Source: Patagioenas fasciata
Taxonomy: Eukaryota > Chordata > Aves > Columbiformes > Columbidae
Assembly (NCBI RefSeq): GCF_037038585.1
Contig: NC_092526.1
Location: forward strand, 6,844,001 to 6,908,000
Direction: 5' to 3'
Length of the DNA: 64,000 nucleotides
In this document: positions 27,101-42,100 of the stretch, one piece after another
Layout of the letters: each line of letters begins with the position of its first letter
How positions within the stretch are numbered: position 1 is the first letter of the stretch
Position numbers and translations under genes: made by a program
Notes under the pieces: model-generated
What the model was told of the DNA's origin: nothing
Database searches by the model: none
What the model saw: only the letters and a program-made list of their open reading frames with translations

Positions 27101-30100
27101 TGTGCTGGGGATAAAACTTCTGCCTTGACTTCTGATAGGTGTGGATTTGAGAGGCAGTAAAAGAAAAACAAAAGGTGTGGGTAATAAGGGCACACACATG
27201 TAACAAGCGAGATGCAAGAGGTAATTGCTAAGTCACTGGAAAGCGATAACGAGTTGCGGTGGGATCTCCCGTTTGTATCGCGGTCGTTCACCTGCAGTGG
27301 TGAGCAGAGGGGAGTTGGGAGGATCGAACACCCCTGCGATATCCAGCCAGATCCGTTTCCCAGCTATTTCTGCACCCACTTTTAATTAATGGTACTGGAG
27401 CTGGGTTTAGGGTACATTTTTAATAACTGCCACCCTGGCTGTCTACAGAGCAGGGGTTCCAAAAACATTTTAGCAAGTGAAAAATAAAAGTAGACACACC
27501 TGAAAAAGCTACTGAGAGATACCTTGGCAAGCTCTATTACCTTTACAATGCTATTCCATTGCTCTGACCCATTGAACTCCATTTATAAACCCATTTAAAC
27601 CAATTTTAAAACTTCTTCCTTTTCCAATTCTAATCCTCTGGACCTGGGGAGTTTGTAACAGAAGTGATGATAAAAGCTCTTATCCACATGACTGTGCATT
27701 CAGCCATCACGGAATCAGATTCATTAGGAGGTGGAAAAGAAACCCTACCAGCTGAGAGGAAAGGAAAGGCGAGAAACTCCTGCGGTTCACCAGGAGTCAG
27801 AGAAAGGGAGGAGAAACCCCCAACCCACTGCCAGCAAACCCCACCGCAAAGCCCACAACTCCCTCTTTCTTCCTCTTTGGCAGCGGACCAAATCTCCCAG
27901 ATTCTTCTTAATTCCAGCTACAGAAAAGGAGATCTCCTAAGCTGAAAAGATCTGATTTCATTAGGAGGGGCTTGAAAGTCTGAAGCGTTCATCACACTAT
28001 TTTAATTAAAGAAATAATTGCCTTTCATACACCCTGTTTAACATTTTTCTAGCAAAACGTAAATGGGAAGATCATTGAACAGAAAACGCGATTTGCCTTT
28101 TAAGAGGAATTAACAACCTTTCTGAATTTATTTACATTTTCCTACAGTTGGTTTCCCAAACCATTTAAACTCACTACATTCGCAATGGTCAGCTGGTGCT
28201 TGCCTCATTTAGTCTATCGCTTTCTTTTTATTCTGTGAATAAATCATTGAAGAAATAGATGTTGTTGAAATCTGTCTTTGCACAATCACTGCAGTGAGTT
28301 TCTTAAAGCTCTGATTTTTTTTTACTTTTCCCATAAATATTATGTAGGTGCTTGGTTACCACTCAAGCAGCAGCAGACCTCCCTGTCTTTACTTTTTAAA
28401 TACCTTATCTTTTGCTGCCTATGGAGAATAGAATCTCACTGCATCTGAAATTAATTTTCTTCCAATACAAATTCTGGAAAAGTCAAAGCAATCCTAATTG
28501 TTTCTTTAATTTCCCAATCAATTTGCCACATCTGCTGCCTCTGCTCTGCAGTGTTGAATGTTATAAAAATTAAGGCAGAAAGTGTGCTGAAAATGTAACT
28601 GAGTATTTGTTCATATCTTCAAATTAGTCACTAGTTTTGAAAGGGAGAAAAAAAGAGACTAGTCTGGTTAATGCTGGTCACTTAAAATCCTGTTCTGCAC
28701 CAGCGGCAAAAATTTCATCTCAGAAACACAGGATCATATTTTCAAATCAGAAGAATAAGATTATTTTACCCCTAAAAAAATCTCGCCGTTCCTTGCATTT
28801 CATCCCCACACAGTGATGTGTCACGGCTGAGACCAAGATGATTAGAATTCCTGCTAGAGTTCATCCCCGTCAAAATTACGGACACGTTGCAATCTGTTTG
28901 ATGAGGGTGAGCAGGGCATATAAAACAAAGCCCTGTCAAACAACCGCAAGACTAGAGCGGGGATGAAGTTCCTTAAATACAGGTCAGGCTGGATCAAGTC
29001 ACATGCAAACGGGACTGGTGATAAATGGGGCTTTTAATCTGCTTTGCAGTGCCAGTCCCACCAGCGGGCACTGGGGTGTCCACGGCTGCGGGAGAGGTTC
29101 TGGTGGCTTCTCTTCCAGTTGGAGGAGCAAGTGCAAAAGAGTCACGAAAGCTTGTTCTTCAGGAGGCAAAAGCGAAAGTGCTTTCCCAAATTGGTGAAGA
29201 ACCAGTAAAAGAGTAACTGTCAAGTTTTTCAGATGTCTGCACATCCCCGTCCCACAGGTCAGGCTGGTGTGGGCTGCACTTCTCTGCAAGCTGCTACAGG
29301 CTCTTCTGGGCTTCGGGGACACTGGGGAGCTCAGGTGAAGTCCCCTAGTTTATCGGATAAAGTCAGCTTTCTAAGTGACAAAGCTTGGGTTTAGGTGTTT
29401 TTGTACTATTTATTACTCCTGTTAGACAACTTGGGAGAAATCATACGGGATTAGAAGATGTTTACATAGAACAAATCAGCTTCCGCACGTATTCATTTGC
29501 CTTAACAAAGGAAACACAATTAGCTGGGGATTATCCATACGGAACAACTTTCCAGTAACTTTGATTCAGGCTGTGGGAGCATCATCCATTAATGCAGTCC
29601 TATACATCTTTTCATAGCAGTACAGCAAATGATATGAGGAACTCTAATATATAACCAACATCAGCCTAAAGCCTGAACAGCTGCTGCCCAGAACTACGGC
29701 TGCAACAGGCAAATATCAGTTACACATCTCCGCAGGCTGGAAAGAGAGATCTACTTCACTCATCATCATTTATAAAAATCAATATATTCGCCTCTGGCTG
29801 CTGTGTACCAGAACCATATTTGCTGTCAGCGCCACATACACGGCAGCAGCACTTCATGTTTAAATGCGTTGTTCCATAAAATAAAACCTGAGCAAGAGAA
29901 AGGTACTATCTATTAAAATGTATCATAGCAAACCACGTTACTGGAAGAGATGGACAGAATAAAAATGTTAGCAACAATGCTTGAGTTAAGAAACACATGA
30001 AAACGTAAATCCAGCACCAGTAAATTTTGATCTGAATTATATTTATATTATGTTTCTCTTTGAAGTAGTTTATGGTACTTCAGCAGGGCCTTAACACACT

Positions 30101-33100
30101 CTCCAAGAAAAGCCAGAAAATTATTGTGAGCAGAGCCAGTAACAGTGTGCGCAACTGATTTTCTGTGAGTTATTACTCACTTATTACTACTTACTTAGCT
30201 TTATCAAATAGTAGGCAATTACTTATTTGGCAAAGGGAAGCTGAATCAGTGTTTACTACAGGTGATTCCTACAGCTCGTTTATCGTCATACTTTGCTTTT
30301 CCGTGTCTAATTTGAGGCTTCATCTTATTTTCAAAAATACCTGTAAGAAACTCGTGATGATTTCAAAGGTATTGCAGCCTATGAACCTCTGGGTAGGAAA
30401 CCCTCACTATATTCATCTGTGAAGCACCACCTGGAGCTGAGTACATAATTAATGTCTTCTCTGTTAATACCATCATCAAGTAGTATTTATAACCAATTGG
30501 AACTCAGTGAAGAAGCCAAAATGATGGTGTTTCTGCTGTTGGGACCACACAAAGGCTGTGGCCGCAGGACTGGTGCTGAGGTCCCTCCATCACAGACAGT
30601 TGTTATGAGTGTAGCTCCACGCTTGACGGCTGCTGCAGCAGAACTCGGATCAGGACTGGGGCTGCAGTAAAATAAACCATGCGCTGGGAATAACTTGGAG
30701 GCAAAGGTCTTGTTTCATTGATGCTCCTGCTTTGGGGTGAGATTCAGAAGGATCTTGGGTCCCTGGAAAGCTGTTCCAATGACTGAGAAGGACTTGAGTA
30801 AAACTTGGCTTCCTTATGATACAATTTTTAGGAGAGCTTTCCCAGCTGCTTAGGTTCACAACACAGTGCCTATGTCCTGAGCTGTACGAGCCAGCTCCCT
30901 AGTTAGGAGTATAGTGGAGTTCTTCAAGGACCAGAAGGTGACCCGTAGACTGAGCTGAGCTTGACTTTGTGGTTCAAGGACCCTTAGTGAGGTTCGGCAT
31001 CTATGCGCAGGATGCTCCCAGAAGAGCTGAGCTCTGCTTCAGTGGGGCATGGGTGTTTCCAGTTTTCCTCTGCAAGAGCCCAACTCTGATTTAGGACATG
31101 AAGTAACTGGTTGCTCCTTGCATGCACTGGGAACCATCAGCTCTTTAGGATTGCATGAGCATTTCAGGATCAGGAGCAGAATACGAGACATACCTTTACT
31201 CCAGTACATCTTGCAAACTATGCAATGTAAGAGCTCAGGAGGAAAAAAACCTTCACGCATTATATAGGGTGAGCAGCTCCTTTAGCATGCTAAAAGCTTC
31301 ATAAAGGCGTTACAACCTGCTTTGGCACACAGAGCTTTGTTTATTTTAGTAAGTGACTGAACACTCAAAAAAACAAATGAAGTCCATTCAGCAACATGAG
31401 CATTAACACTCCAAAATGGGTTTTGAAGAAAAAATAAAATTTGGAATTAATAGCATTCCTAGTGTGTTGTTGTTAAAACACTGTCCATGAATTATTCATT
31501 TCTGTTAAGAAAGCATTACTTCACAAAAGGGCTAAAAGCTCGGCAAAGAAAGAACACCACTAATCCAAATATTAAGCTTTTTCTGTAACATCCTTTGATC
31601 TCTGAAATCCATCTGAAGGAATCACTTTATGGAAGTTAAGAGCTTTTTTCTTTTTGACCTTAAGTGAATTTGATTCAAATATACATTATGGCTCTCGAAT
31701 CTTAAAGACCATTAGCTGTACATCTAATGCACATCAGAAGCCTGGGTAATAATGTCATGAACTTATTTTGAATAAAGGCTTCAATGCATTTCCTCATCTC
31801 AATACTCTTAAGGGTTTTTAAAATCACATAAAGTTAAAAAATGTCCTAATCCTTTCACTTTTTGCATGGTGGTGAGCATTAGTGGCTATACAAAACCTTG
31901 CTCAAGTTATTGGAATCATGCAATTATTAAGGGATACGTGGATACAAGATGAAGGCAGAGGCATATACTAAATGATGAAAAATAGTATTTTTTTCTTCAA
32001 TGGGAGGTAATTATGTTGCTAAAAGTAACTTTACAAGAAGATTTGTATTTAGTTACTTAACTCTTTCTTAAGAATCCTGTAACTCTCCCCAGCTCTTTGC
32101 TAGCTCTATGTACTCCCCCTGTCTCAGGGGTTAATGTTTCCTATGACTGAATTTCAATTAATTAATAAAATAATCCTCCAGCCATCTGTCTATTTGCTTC
32201 CTAAGTTGCATTTTTCACTTTGGAGCAGTTTGAAAACCTCCTGCTTTGTTCAAAAACCCCCAACAACTCATGACCTCAAGAATGCCCTAAAAAACCATCT
32301 CCGAAGCATTCGCTGCAGCTTGGAGTGACCCCTGAGTTCTGCATCCCTGCTCGGTGGCTGCGTGAGCCCCTGTGGGGCTGGGGGTTCCGTCCTGGGTCCC
32401 ATCTGTGCTGCAGTGCTGAGGTGTTGGGGAGAAGGGGTAGGAGGGGACTCACCGCCAGCACCACACGTCTGGGAGCACTGCGACCAGGCCGACCACGGCG
32501 AGAGCCGGCAGTCCACCGTGCACCCCACCACGCACCGGCTGCTCGTCTCCAGGGGCTGCTCCAGGCGAAGCTGCGAGGTGACAAGGAAACAAGAGCGTCA
32601 GTGTCCTCATGCCCCCAGCCACCTCCTGCCGCCGCCGGGCACCGAGGCACGAAACCAAAAACTGGCAGCGACTCCAGTGGGATGGCAATGTTGGTGCTTA
32701 CAGGGAGTTTTCCCGAGTGTGCAATTGGTGAAAGCAGCTTCAGCATTCCCAGAATCACAGACTGGTTGGGGTTGAAGGGACCTCTGGAGATCATCCAGTC
32801 CAACCCACCTGCTAAAGCAGGTTCACCAGAGCAGATCACACAGGAAGGTGTCCAGGTGGGTTTGAATGTCTCCAGAGAAGGAGACCCCACAGCCTCTCTG
32901 GGCAGCCTGGTCCAGGCTCTGGCACCTCAAAGTAAAAAAGTTTCTCCTCATATTCAGATGGAACCTCCTGTGCTTCACTCTGTGCCCGTTGCCCCTCATC
33001 CTGTCACTGAGCACCACTGAAAAGAGTCTGGTGTTGAAGCACTTAATGTGTTAGAAGCCTTCAGGGTTTAGGTCCTATTTGGAGAGGACAGTCCCAAACT

Positions 33101-36100
33101 TCTTAGCAGTGTATCATCTCCCTGTGGCCAGCTTTGTTGGAGCCACGGTGCAGGGTCTACAGCTGTGCCCCATGCGTGCTTCTCCAGCCCTCAAACATCC
33201 CATATGATTTGAGGAGTGACACCTCCCACTAACACCCCGGGGGTGCTTTTGTTCCCCAAAGCACCCAACTGCTCCGCTCCCAGCACCAAACTTCTCCACC
33301 ATTTATTGCCGATGTCTTGGTGCGGTTCAGAAGGTATTGGCTTTCTAGAAACAAAACGAAGCCCCGGTGGTTTCCCCACCCGTGCCCACGCGTGTCCATC
33401 CTCACCCGCTGGCAGAGCTGTGTGCTCACGGTGGCCCCGTCGCTGCGCCGGCAGCTGAGGAGCCGTCGCCGCTCTCCGTGCCCGCAGGTGGCATTGGCAC
33501 CCAGCTGGCACCCGCTCCAGCCTGCGGACACAAAGCGAAGGACGCAGGGCTGCAGGTCATGGCTGTCACTCTGCTCTCACGTGTTTTTAACCCAACGTGT
33601 GGGTTCCCCTCCCCCTAACGCAGCACATCCCAAACCCAACAACAACCCTTATATAATAAATTTGCTCTTAAAACCAAGCAAGTCTGGGAGGACGAACTCC
33701 CAACTTTGCACTCAGACATCCCCTGAACGAAACCAGCACCTCAGGGTGCACAGAAAACTGTTAAACGCTGATAAAGTGTATCAGTTAAACCCAGCTGGCG
33801 TATTTACAAGAGTGGATTGTCTGAAGTAAAATTTCACTTTGATAAAGTAGCTGGGGATGTTTCTGAAGGGTAACTCTCGTTTAACTTATTTCTCGTCTCA
33901 AGGCAAAGCTTTCCATTATTTAAAACTAAGCTCTAATGCTTGTGAAATAAAAACAGTATTTGTAGTAGAAGAAAATTAATATCTTATTACTTTTCTGATT
34001 TTATGATGGCTGGTATACAACTAAATAAAAATAAACCTTAAAATACCATTTAAAATATCTCTGCCTTTCTCATTTCTCCAGGCTAGTTAAAACAAAATTC
34101 ATTTTTCCTTTTGTTTGTTTGTTTGCAATGGATCTAATTGCTTCTAGAGATCCTAAATAATGGATTTTGTTCTCAATAGCCTATGCGCACCCATATAACC
34201 CATATTTGCCTTCAAACCAGACTTCTTTTGGTATTACTGGCTTCACTGGAATCACAAAGATGATACTCTTCTAACTGGAATTTTGTAATTAATTCTGTTG
34301 ATAACCCAGGGAAAAAAAGGGAACCCATTTAACATGTTTTATTTCCAAAGTACCTGCAATGACAAAGTAAAAATTGTGCATTTGTCCACTAACCTGCAGA
34401 CAAAAAAAACCGCAGGCCTGTAATTAACTTCAGTTGAAACCAGTGCTGTCTACACATAACTCTTTTAATATCGAGGCTTCAACCAACACTACAAGCAAAT
34501 GTAACTAAAACCACAACTGGATAGAGCCTTTAAGGAGCTGAATCTTTAAATGCAAGGGTATTTGGAAAAGCACAAGGTCAAATTATATATCATATCCCCT
34601 ATATTATATATTAATTATATATATTAATGATCTATTGTCTATTATCTATTATATATATTAACTATTATCTATTATATAATAGACAATAGATAACATAATA
34701 GATAAAATAGATAACAGATAATATATATAATTATATTTATATATTTTATATATTTACAATTATATATAATTATCTATTATATATATTATCTATTATCTAG
34801 TTTATATATTATATATCTATTAGATAATAGATATAATAGATAACAGATAATAGATATATTAGCCTCCTCCTAAGAGTATATTGGAAAGCTCCACTTACCT
34901 GTTAGATTGTACTGGTATTGGAAGCAATTTTGGTTAAGAATACATGGCTTCATTTGTGACTCTTCAGGGCAGGGCTTTGTATTGACAGAAGACCTTAGCA
35001 CTTGTCGAGTTCGGGTTTGCATAATATTCGGGTCGCACACCTACATACAAAAGTGATGGACAGCACAGGAGACCCTGGTAAATCGTACAGGCATCAACCG
35101 CCTGGGTTGTTCCATGCACATCCACGGCCGTCCCGAGGTAAGAAATAATCACACTTCTGTCCTAAAGATACTTAAAAGCGTATGAAGGAAGGTAAATGCG
35201 ATTCAAAGGTAAGAATCCAATATGACTAAAAGTCATATTTTGTCCACCCTGATATGGCTATTTTAGGAACTCCTATACTACTTATTTCCATAACTTTTTG
35301 GAAGGATCCTTGGGGACACAGGGATAAAAACTGTGCCATTTTACTGTGCTCTGCTTTCCACCTCATTCCAAAATGCCTAGTAAAACGCCATTGTGCTAAA
35401 TAATGGGACAGGATTTCTGGCACGATTAATGCGTTTTTAAGTAAAAACTGATGCTACAGCAAAGTTTTCATTCCTAGGAAGGACTCTTGTAATTGCCTAT
35501 CAGTTATGATGCTGACAACAACATGGGGTGAATGTATGTGATACAAATACTGATGTTTGATTGCCTATAAACCAGGATTTGCTTGTTTACATTTTCACAT
35601 TAATAGGTCAGTTTTCATTTGGTTTTGCATGAAAATAGTTTGGTTTTAGCAGTCCTCCCATTCTCACTTAGCACTGTGCCATGGGCCTCTTTTCCTTCCC
35701 ATTTTGCTGCAGATATAGCAATAGTGACCAACGCTTTCAGCCTTGCAAGAAACATCCCCTACACGCAAATTATTTGCTCGCCCCCATGAACCCCCTCCTG
35801 CAGCCTCCTGCGTACCTCTCCACTTGGGACGTCACCTGGAAGTGCCACCTGGCTCTGTTTACACATATCTTCAGTTTTTTGCCTTGGTTTACCTGATATG
35901 GGGCTGGGTCATGGGGAGCACGGTGCCCCAACATCCATCTCTCGTGCCAAGGGGAGAGGAAGGAGTCGCAGCACCAAAGATTACGCGCCTGCGACACCGG
36001 GCAAGGCTGATCGGTGCTGGAGAGCACTAAGGATTGCTGCTTTGTCTCACTAAACAAAATCACAAAAAAGTCTAAATAAGCTTATTCTGAAGCCAGGGTG

Positions 36101-39100
36101 ATTAGAGGAACACATAATAGCCATTTTGGCTGCAAGGCTGGGATAGAAAAGCAGCCCCAAGGGTCGGGGTGCTGATCCGCTGAGACCCAGCAGAGTTTTA
36201 CCGCAATCCAGTACAGCAGGAACGGGCGAGTTCAAGTGATCTCAGCAAGCCTAATGGAAATAAATCCCTATTAAAGATATTTAGAGACATTTACTGAACA
36301 AGATAACCTATTTAATTCCTTACAATCTCTCATTAGGACCAAAGATTGCTCACGAACAGCAAAGAAAACAAAAAAAAAAAGCAATGCATGTAGAAATACA
36401 TTTTTATAAACGCTTGGGAATTTAAAACATTATTTTTCTATAGAACACTTTAATTAAAACACCAACAGTTTTAAACCACCAGCTTATTATAATGCAACAA
36501 ACTGCCTGCAAACACTGAACCCTGCACGGGTGAAAGTATGGATAATTTCTGTATTGTGAATATTAAAGAGAAATGTCATGGCACTGCAGCATAAATCTAG
36601 ATCTCAGGCTGCTGTAAACTGGATTAGTTGCACAGATGACAGCATAACTAAACAGAATAAATATCAGGGGAACTAAAAAAAAAAGGCTGGCCCAGTCTTA
36701 AAATACTATGTCAGGGCCTATTTTCCTTACGCTTACACTATGTGAAGTAAATTCTATTATTTTCTTATTGCTGACACACACCCCATCAAATCAGTTTAAA
36801 TGGTAATCTTATTCGAATATCCATGGTCATCTAAAATAACCAATTGTTCTTAATTATCTGAAAATTAAACCTATGCTAAGTGTTTACCAATACTTTACTG
36901 CCTTTTCCACAACTAATCCGATTGTTCATCCTCACAACTAACAACAATAACTTAAATGATGTGCCAATAAAACAAAACAAATTGAAAAGATCAAAGAAGG
37001 TATCTCAGCAGCTACTCCTAATTAATGTTTCTCTGCATTACGTTACCAAAGGGAAAACAAATCAATGCTGTGAAAGAAGTTAAGCCTGTGCCATCTCAGA
37101 AATACCTGCTTTTGCTCCCTTCAAAATAAGAACCCTCAGTCAGAAAATACGCATCATTTTAGATAAGTAACTTTCAAAATATAACGGCAGCAAACCAGTT
37201 TAACAGACCAGTTGAATGGCCACGACTCAAACAGGTCCAAGTCTATCTTGTGTTCGGTAGGACCCAAATGAACGAGGGGTTTAGCGCAGTTCTGAGGCCA
37301 CGGTTCTCACCACACAGATGAGCCGTGTTGTTCAGAAGCCAGGGCCGATGCGATAAGCTCCCCGCTTTCACTAGTTTTGAATAATAAAGAATCTCTGTAG
37401 GAAAAGTGTTCATTTAATCAAGCCGAGTACACAGGAAACATGCAAAAATTCAAAGTCGGCAAACTGTAACTAATATCCTGTAATGTTATTTGTTGGATTT
37501 CTCTTTACGTCAATTGAGAAGTCAATTTAGTTTTATAATTGATTTTCTGGCCTTACTCTTTCAAGTTAACTATGTAAAAAATTGAGTCAAATATATATGG
37601 AACTGAATAAGCGGCAGGAGGGAATGACTTGCAAAGAGAAAGATGAAAGCTGGGACTTTCAAAGGAGCGAGATGGAGCTGAGTATCCAGCTGCCCTGGAA
37701 TCTCAATGGGCTTGGGTGCACAACTCCAGCAGGACCGCGTCAAAATCCCAGGCTGGAAAAAATAGATATTTACAAAGTGGTAAAGGCTGAGGCTTGGCAG
37801 ACTCAAAGTCATTAGGGGATGTGAACCGTGACAGTTAAAGCAGAAGGATTGTTTCCAGTGGGGAGATGCTGAGGGTATTAACAAGCAGTAACAAAGAGAA
37901 GTGTGTCAGCCGCACAGCAGGAGGAAGATATGACATCACCGTTGTCACCACTGCCACCACCGATGGTATATATCTAGTCCTGAATTTGGATCTGAAAAAA
38001 TGCTGAAAGAAAACCAATCACCATCCATGGCAAACTACATTTTTAGGAGGTAGGACAGAAACAGCAGAAACCAGAAAGCACTCTATGTATCTTCCAGGTT
38101 AGGTGCCAACTCAACTTGGCTTAAGTTTTACAGACTACGTTGTTTGTTGGATTTAGCCCAGATTCCTCCTTGATGACTGTAAGCGACAGCATGTGTAATT
38201 CAGGCATGTGCTTCCTTTGGTATCGGTGACAGGATTAGAATTAATTTCTGGATGGAAATACTAATAGGTACCTAAGTCAGGTCACACATTAATAGCCTAC
38301 AGCAACAGGACCTCATACACAGACACAGTAAGTTTCTTTACGTGTTCCAGTCTACTTCATTGTATTAAATCTCACCATTTCCATTATCCTTTTCTATGAA
38401 GTGTGAAAAAGTTGAGCCAGAGCCAAGGATATACAGGCCAGATTATATAAACCACTAGAAAAAAACAAAACACTCTGAAGCAACGAGAGCTACATAAAAT
38501 GTTAAGGTAGGAATGAATCAGAGATTTTCCCAAAGGACCATTTAGAAATTATAAAAGCCGTCATTTTGATTCTATGGAGGAATTCTTGGCACTATTGCCT
38601 ACTGCACTTTTTAATATTTCTTTTAGCCAACTACATATTCCATCGTGACCACTTTTTGCTATTTTAAGCTACATAAAAAGTGAGGGACACAAACATCCAC
38701 AAAGGATGTACCCAGCCTTTGCTCCAGACAATAACTGAACAGACAAAGCACAGAAAGTTTGTTCTGGACGAGAAGGATATTGCATAAAAAAACCTGCGAG
38801 GTTATGAATGCCAAGTTCCAGAGTAAGAGCCGTTAACACATCACACATTAATATACACTATTAGACCTTCTTTGTAGATGGATTTTAAAACCCATCCATT
38901 GATCTAGGCATCCACATGCATCATAATTGTACAGCACAAAGGTTGTAACCCATTAGAGAGCCCTTTAAGCTGTTTAATTTATCAAACAGCTTGTATAATG
39001 CATATTGCACTATAAATAGCCAGCCACGTTATATTTAACTGGCTATTCACAAGGAAACATACAATCTCAAAGTGAGGTAAATGCCTCAGCAGCAACAGGG

Positions 39101-42100
39101 TTTGACTGTTTTTAACAGTGCAAGAAACTGTTAGATTGTTCATGCGGATGTGGATGTTTTGTAATAATTTAGTAAGCCATTTACAATAACGTGAGCAGTC
39201 TTTTGAAATGAAAATGCATTTGCATGCGTTTTCTTGAGATGCATCTACATTCTGAAACCTTATCTGCATCCATATATAACCACTACTTTTGTAAAAACGG
39301 TTGTTAATGAAGATGAATAAAAATAAAACGATGATTCTAAAAAATACAGCAGCTACTAACTTTTCGATAAAGCCATACAAAATAAATCAAGTCCACGCTA
39401 TGCATAAGGAGCAGCATGCGTTCTTCCAAAAAGCCTTGGACCAGTGTAATTCTCCTGTTTGACCTCAATAAATTATCTCTTGGGCTAGAAATACAACTCT
39501 GCGAGAGCTTCATGCTGCAGCTCAGCCTCCATCCTGCAGGTCCTCTGCCAAACCTGGGTCTAAAAGCACCGGTCGTGATGAAGACACGAGTCCACGATTT
39601 CTCTTTCCGTTTGGCATTTCCAAACCCTAACGCCTCTGACTCGCACCCATGATGAAAGTCACTATGAAACCTGAGAGTCGGCTCTATGGCCTGGTGACAC
39701 TTTGGTGACACTTTTAATATTGCAAAATGACACTCCCTCCCTGCAGACTCAAGAGAATAATGACTCAATTGTCACAAGTCCTGAGCGCTGCGCATCGCTA
39801 TTGATCCACGCGGAAAATGCTCGCTGGAACACAGACAGCTGTTCTCACTCGCGAGACATGTAACCTCCAATAATTAACCAACTTCAGGCCTCTCAGAATT
39901 AGCTGCTAGAAACGCCAACAGCTTAGGCAAACAAGGAGGCCACTCGGATCGGTTATGGGGGCTGCGACAGCTATCACACAGCAGCCGAGAGCTAACCAAA
40001 TTAATTTGAGGTAATTATTTCAGGGACTTGTAGCACAACTCGCATATTAACTCTTTTCAAGAACACTTTGATGAATTCAACTGAAGTCAATTAATTACAT
40101 TTCCAAGTCAGATGAATACAAAGTTGAGACACTGCAGGTAGCGCGTGTTATTCGACCGCTGAATATGTAACAGAGATGATAGGATTTCAGTTTCCAGATT
40201 GTTAAGCTGGTTCTTTGAGCAATCAAGTGATGATGTCTGACTGAACATGCTATTGTAGCTGGAACGAATACGAAATCTCTGAAGCAAAATGCAAGTCAAC
40301 CTAATTTGCTCACGATTTTCTTCCCGACTAGCAAGTTTCAAACTGCTCTTTTAAATGGCTTTAAAGCCTAGATATTCTAGTTACGTGGATGTTACTTAGT
40401 GACAAAGACAAAACTTTATAAGCCAAAAAACAGTCTTCAGTGAGAGGGAAAACCACTTTGAATTTACTTCTCACAATAGGGAACGTGAGAATAATAGGGA
40501 AGCTTTAAATCAGTAATTATGAGTTTCTCAAATCCAGTAAAAAGCCAAACTTCAGAAGTAACCTCCAAGTATTAAATCTCAGACAGTTGCATTTCTGGGT
40601 CATGGCAAAGTGCCATTAAAAGAAATACTAAAATTCAGCTTTGTGTAGCAGTGTTAAGTAGCACGATAATCGAGATGCAGAAAACGCAATTCAGTTGGAA
40701 AATACACCTAAAAGAATTGTAGGGGCATTTGAAGCACCCTAGAAGCACAACTACTTAAAAGTAAAAGGGAAATGGAGTCAAAAAAAGTAGAACAAATAGA
40801 ACTTTTTAGCAGAAAGAAGTATCAAAGAAAATACGTCCTATTGACAAAGCAGTTGCCACCTTTACGACTCATTGATTTCAACATGATTCAAGATGATTTG
40901 CTAACCTGAAAGTGGTAAATTCACACGGGAAGAGTATTGCTACAAGATAAAACCAAGTAAATACCCCAGAAAGTATCTAGAGTACAATGGCATATTGACA
41001 AAAGGTAAACTGGATAATCTAAAAGGTCTTTTTATATTCACCTGATAAGAGTTAGTTATTCTGCTATCAGGATGAATTTATTATCAACACTATAAAACAT
41101 GAGCAGAACACCAAAGCGACTGTAAAAGAATTCTCACCTGATCAAAATCTTACCTAAATATCTCAAATCAAAGAGCTACTTAGGAAAAGATGAGGCTGAA
41201 ATTGCGGTTGTTCATTTCCTATGAGCTAGAATTTGTGAAGTTTCATAAATCCTCTTTATCTCCAACAAGCCAAACATGACCAGAGTCGCAGGAAGATTTC
41301 CCAGAATGCTCTTTGGCAGCTGCATCACAAGGGTGTTCAGACTAAAAGAGTGCCAAGTATTTTTATATGAAACATAACTGTGCTTGGAAAAGAGCAGCCA
41401 GGATGTACAGTTTTGCTTTTTCATTTCAATATGATGTAATCCTTCAAATTCTTTTGATTCCTTAGAGAAGAGAAAGGAGCCATGCTTAGAAAAAGCTTTT
41501 TCGGTGAATATTCAAAAAGCACAGGTATTTACTTCCAGTTTGACACGAATCAGAAATGAAGCACGACTACACCAGCTACTGAGCAAAATTCCCTCAAACA
41601 CAATTAAACAAAGCAAGAAGTTCTACACAGGCCAACCTACTAATGTGTGTTTTGGGCTGTGTGGGAAGACGTTTGATGCAGGCTGGAGGCACAACAGGTC
41701 TGACCAAAAGACTAAACGTGAGATTCAGCTCCAGAAGCAGAGTCTTATATTTGTGTGTCTATATGTGGGGTCTCCATGCAAGGTCTAGACCCAAGCACTC
41801 ACTTGCACCCAGTGGAGCTATTCAACTGACCACAGGAAGCTCTTCCCTTACAGATGAAACAGGATCCTCTGTAGACTCCACTGTAACTCCATTCACCATG
41901 CCCACCACCTTGTGGCCACCCTCAGCGACCACCTTTCCTAGTGGTGACTCAGGAGATGGAGGGTTGCATTAATCACCCTGCTGCTGGCAATGCCTCACTC
42001 GGGGCCACCACGTTTCCCTTAATCCCTGCCCCATCACACTGGCACCCCTACACATACTAAAGATGCACCACCATTACGTACAGCCATTCTGCACCTACAG

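Noticed and set aside
32276-33020. Long overlapping open frames on both strands (204 and 231 codons)
   Set aside because: They arise from GC-rich THSD7B exon 32453-32570, read in another frame or antisense, merged with the adjacent CR1. Only the exon frame has consistent splice sites and phases.
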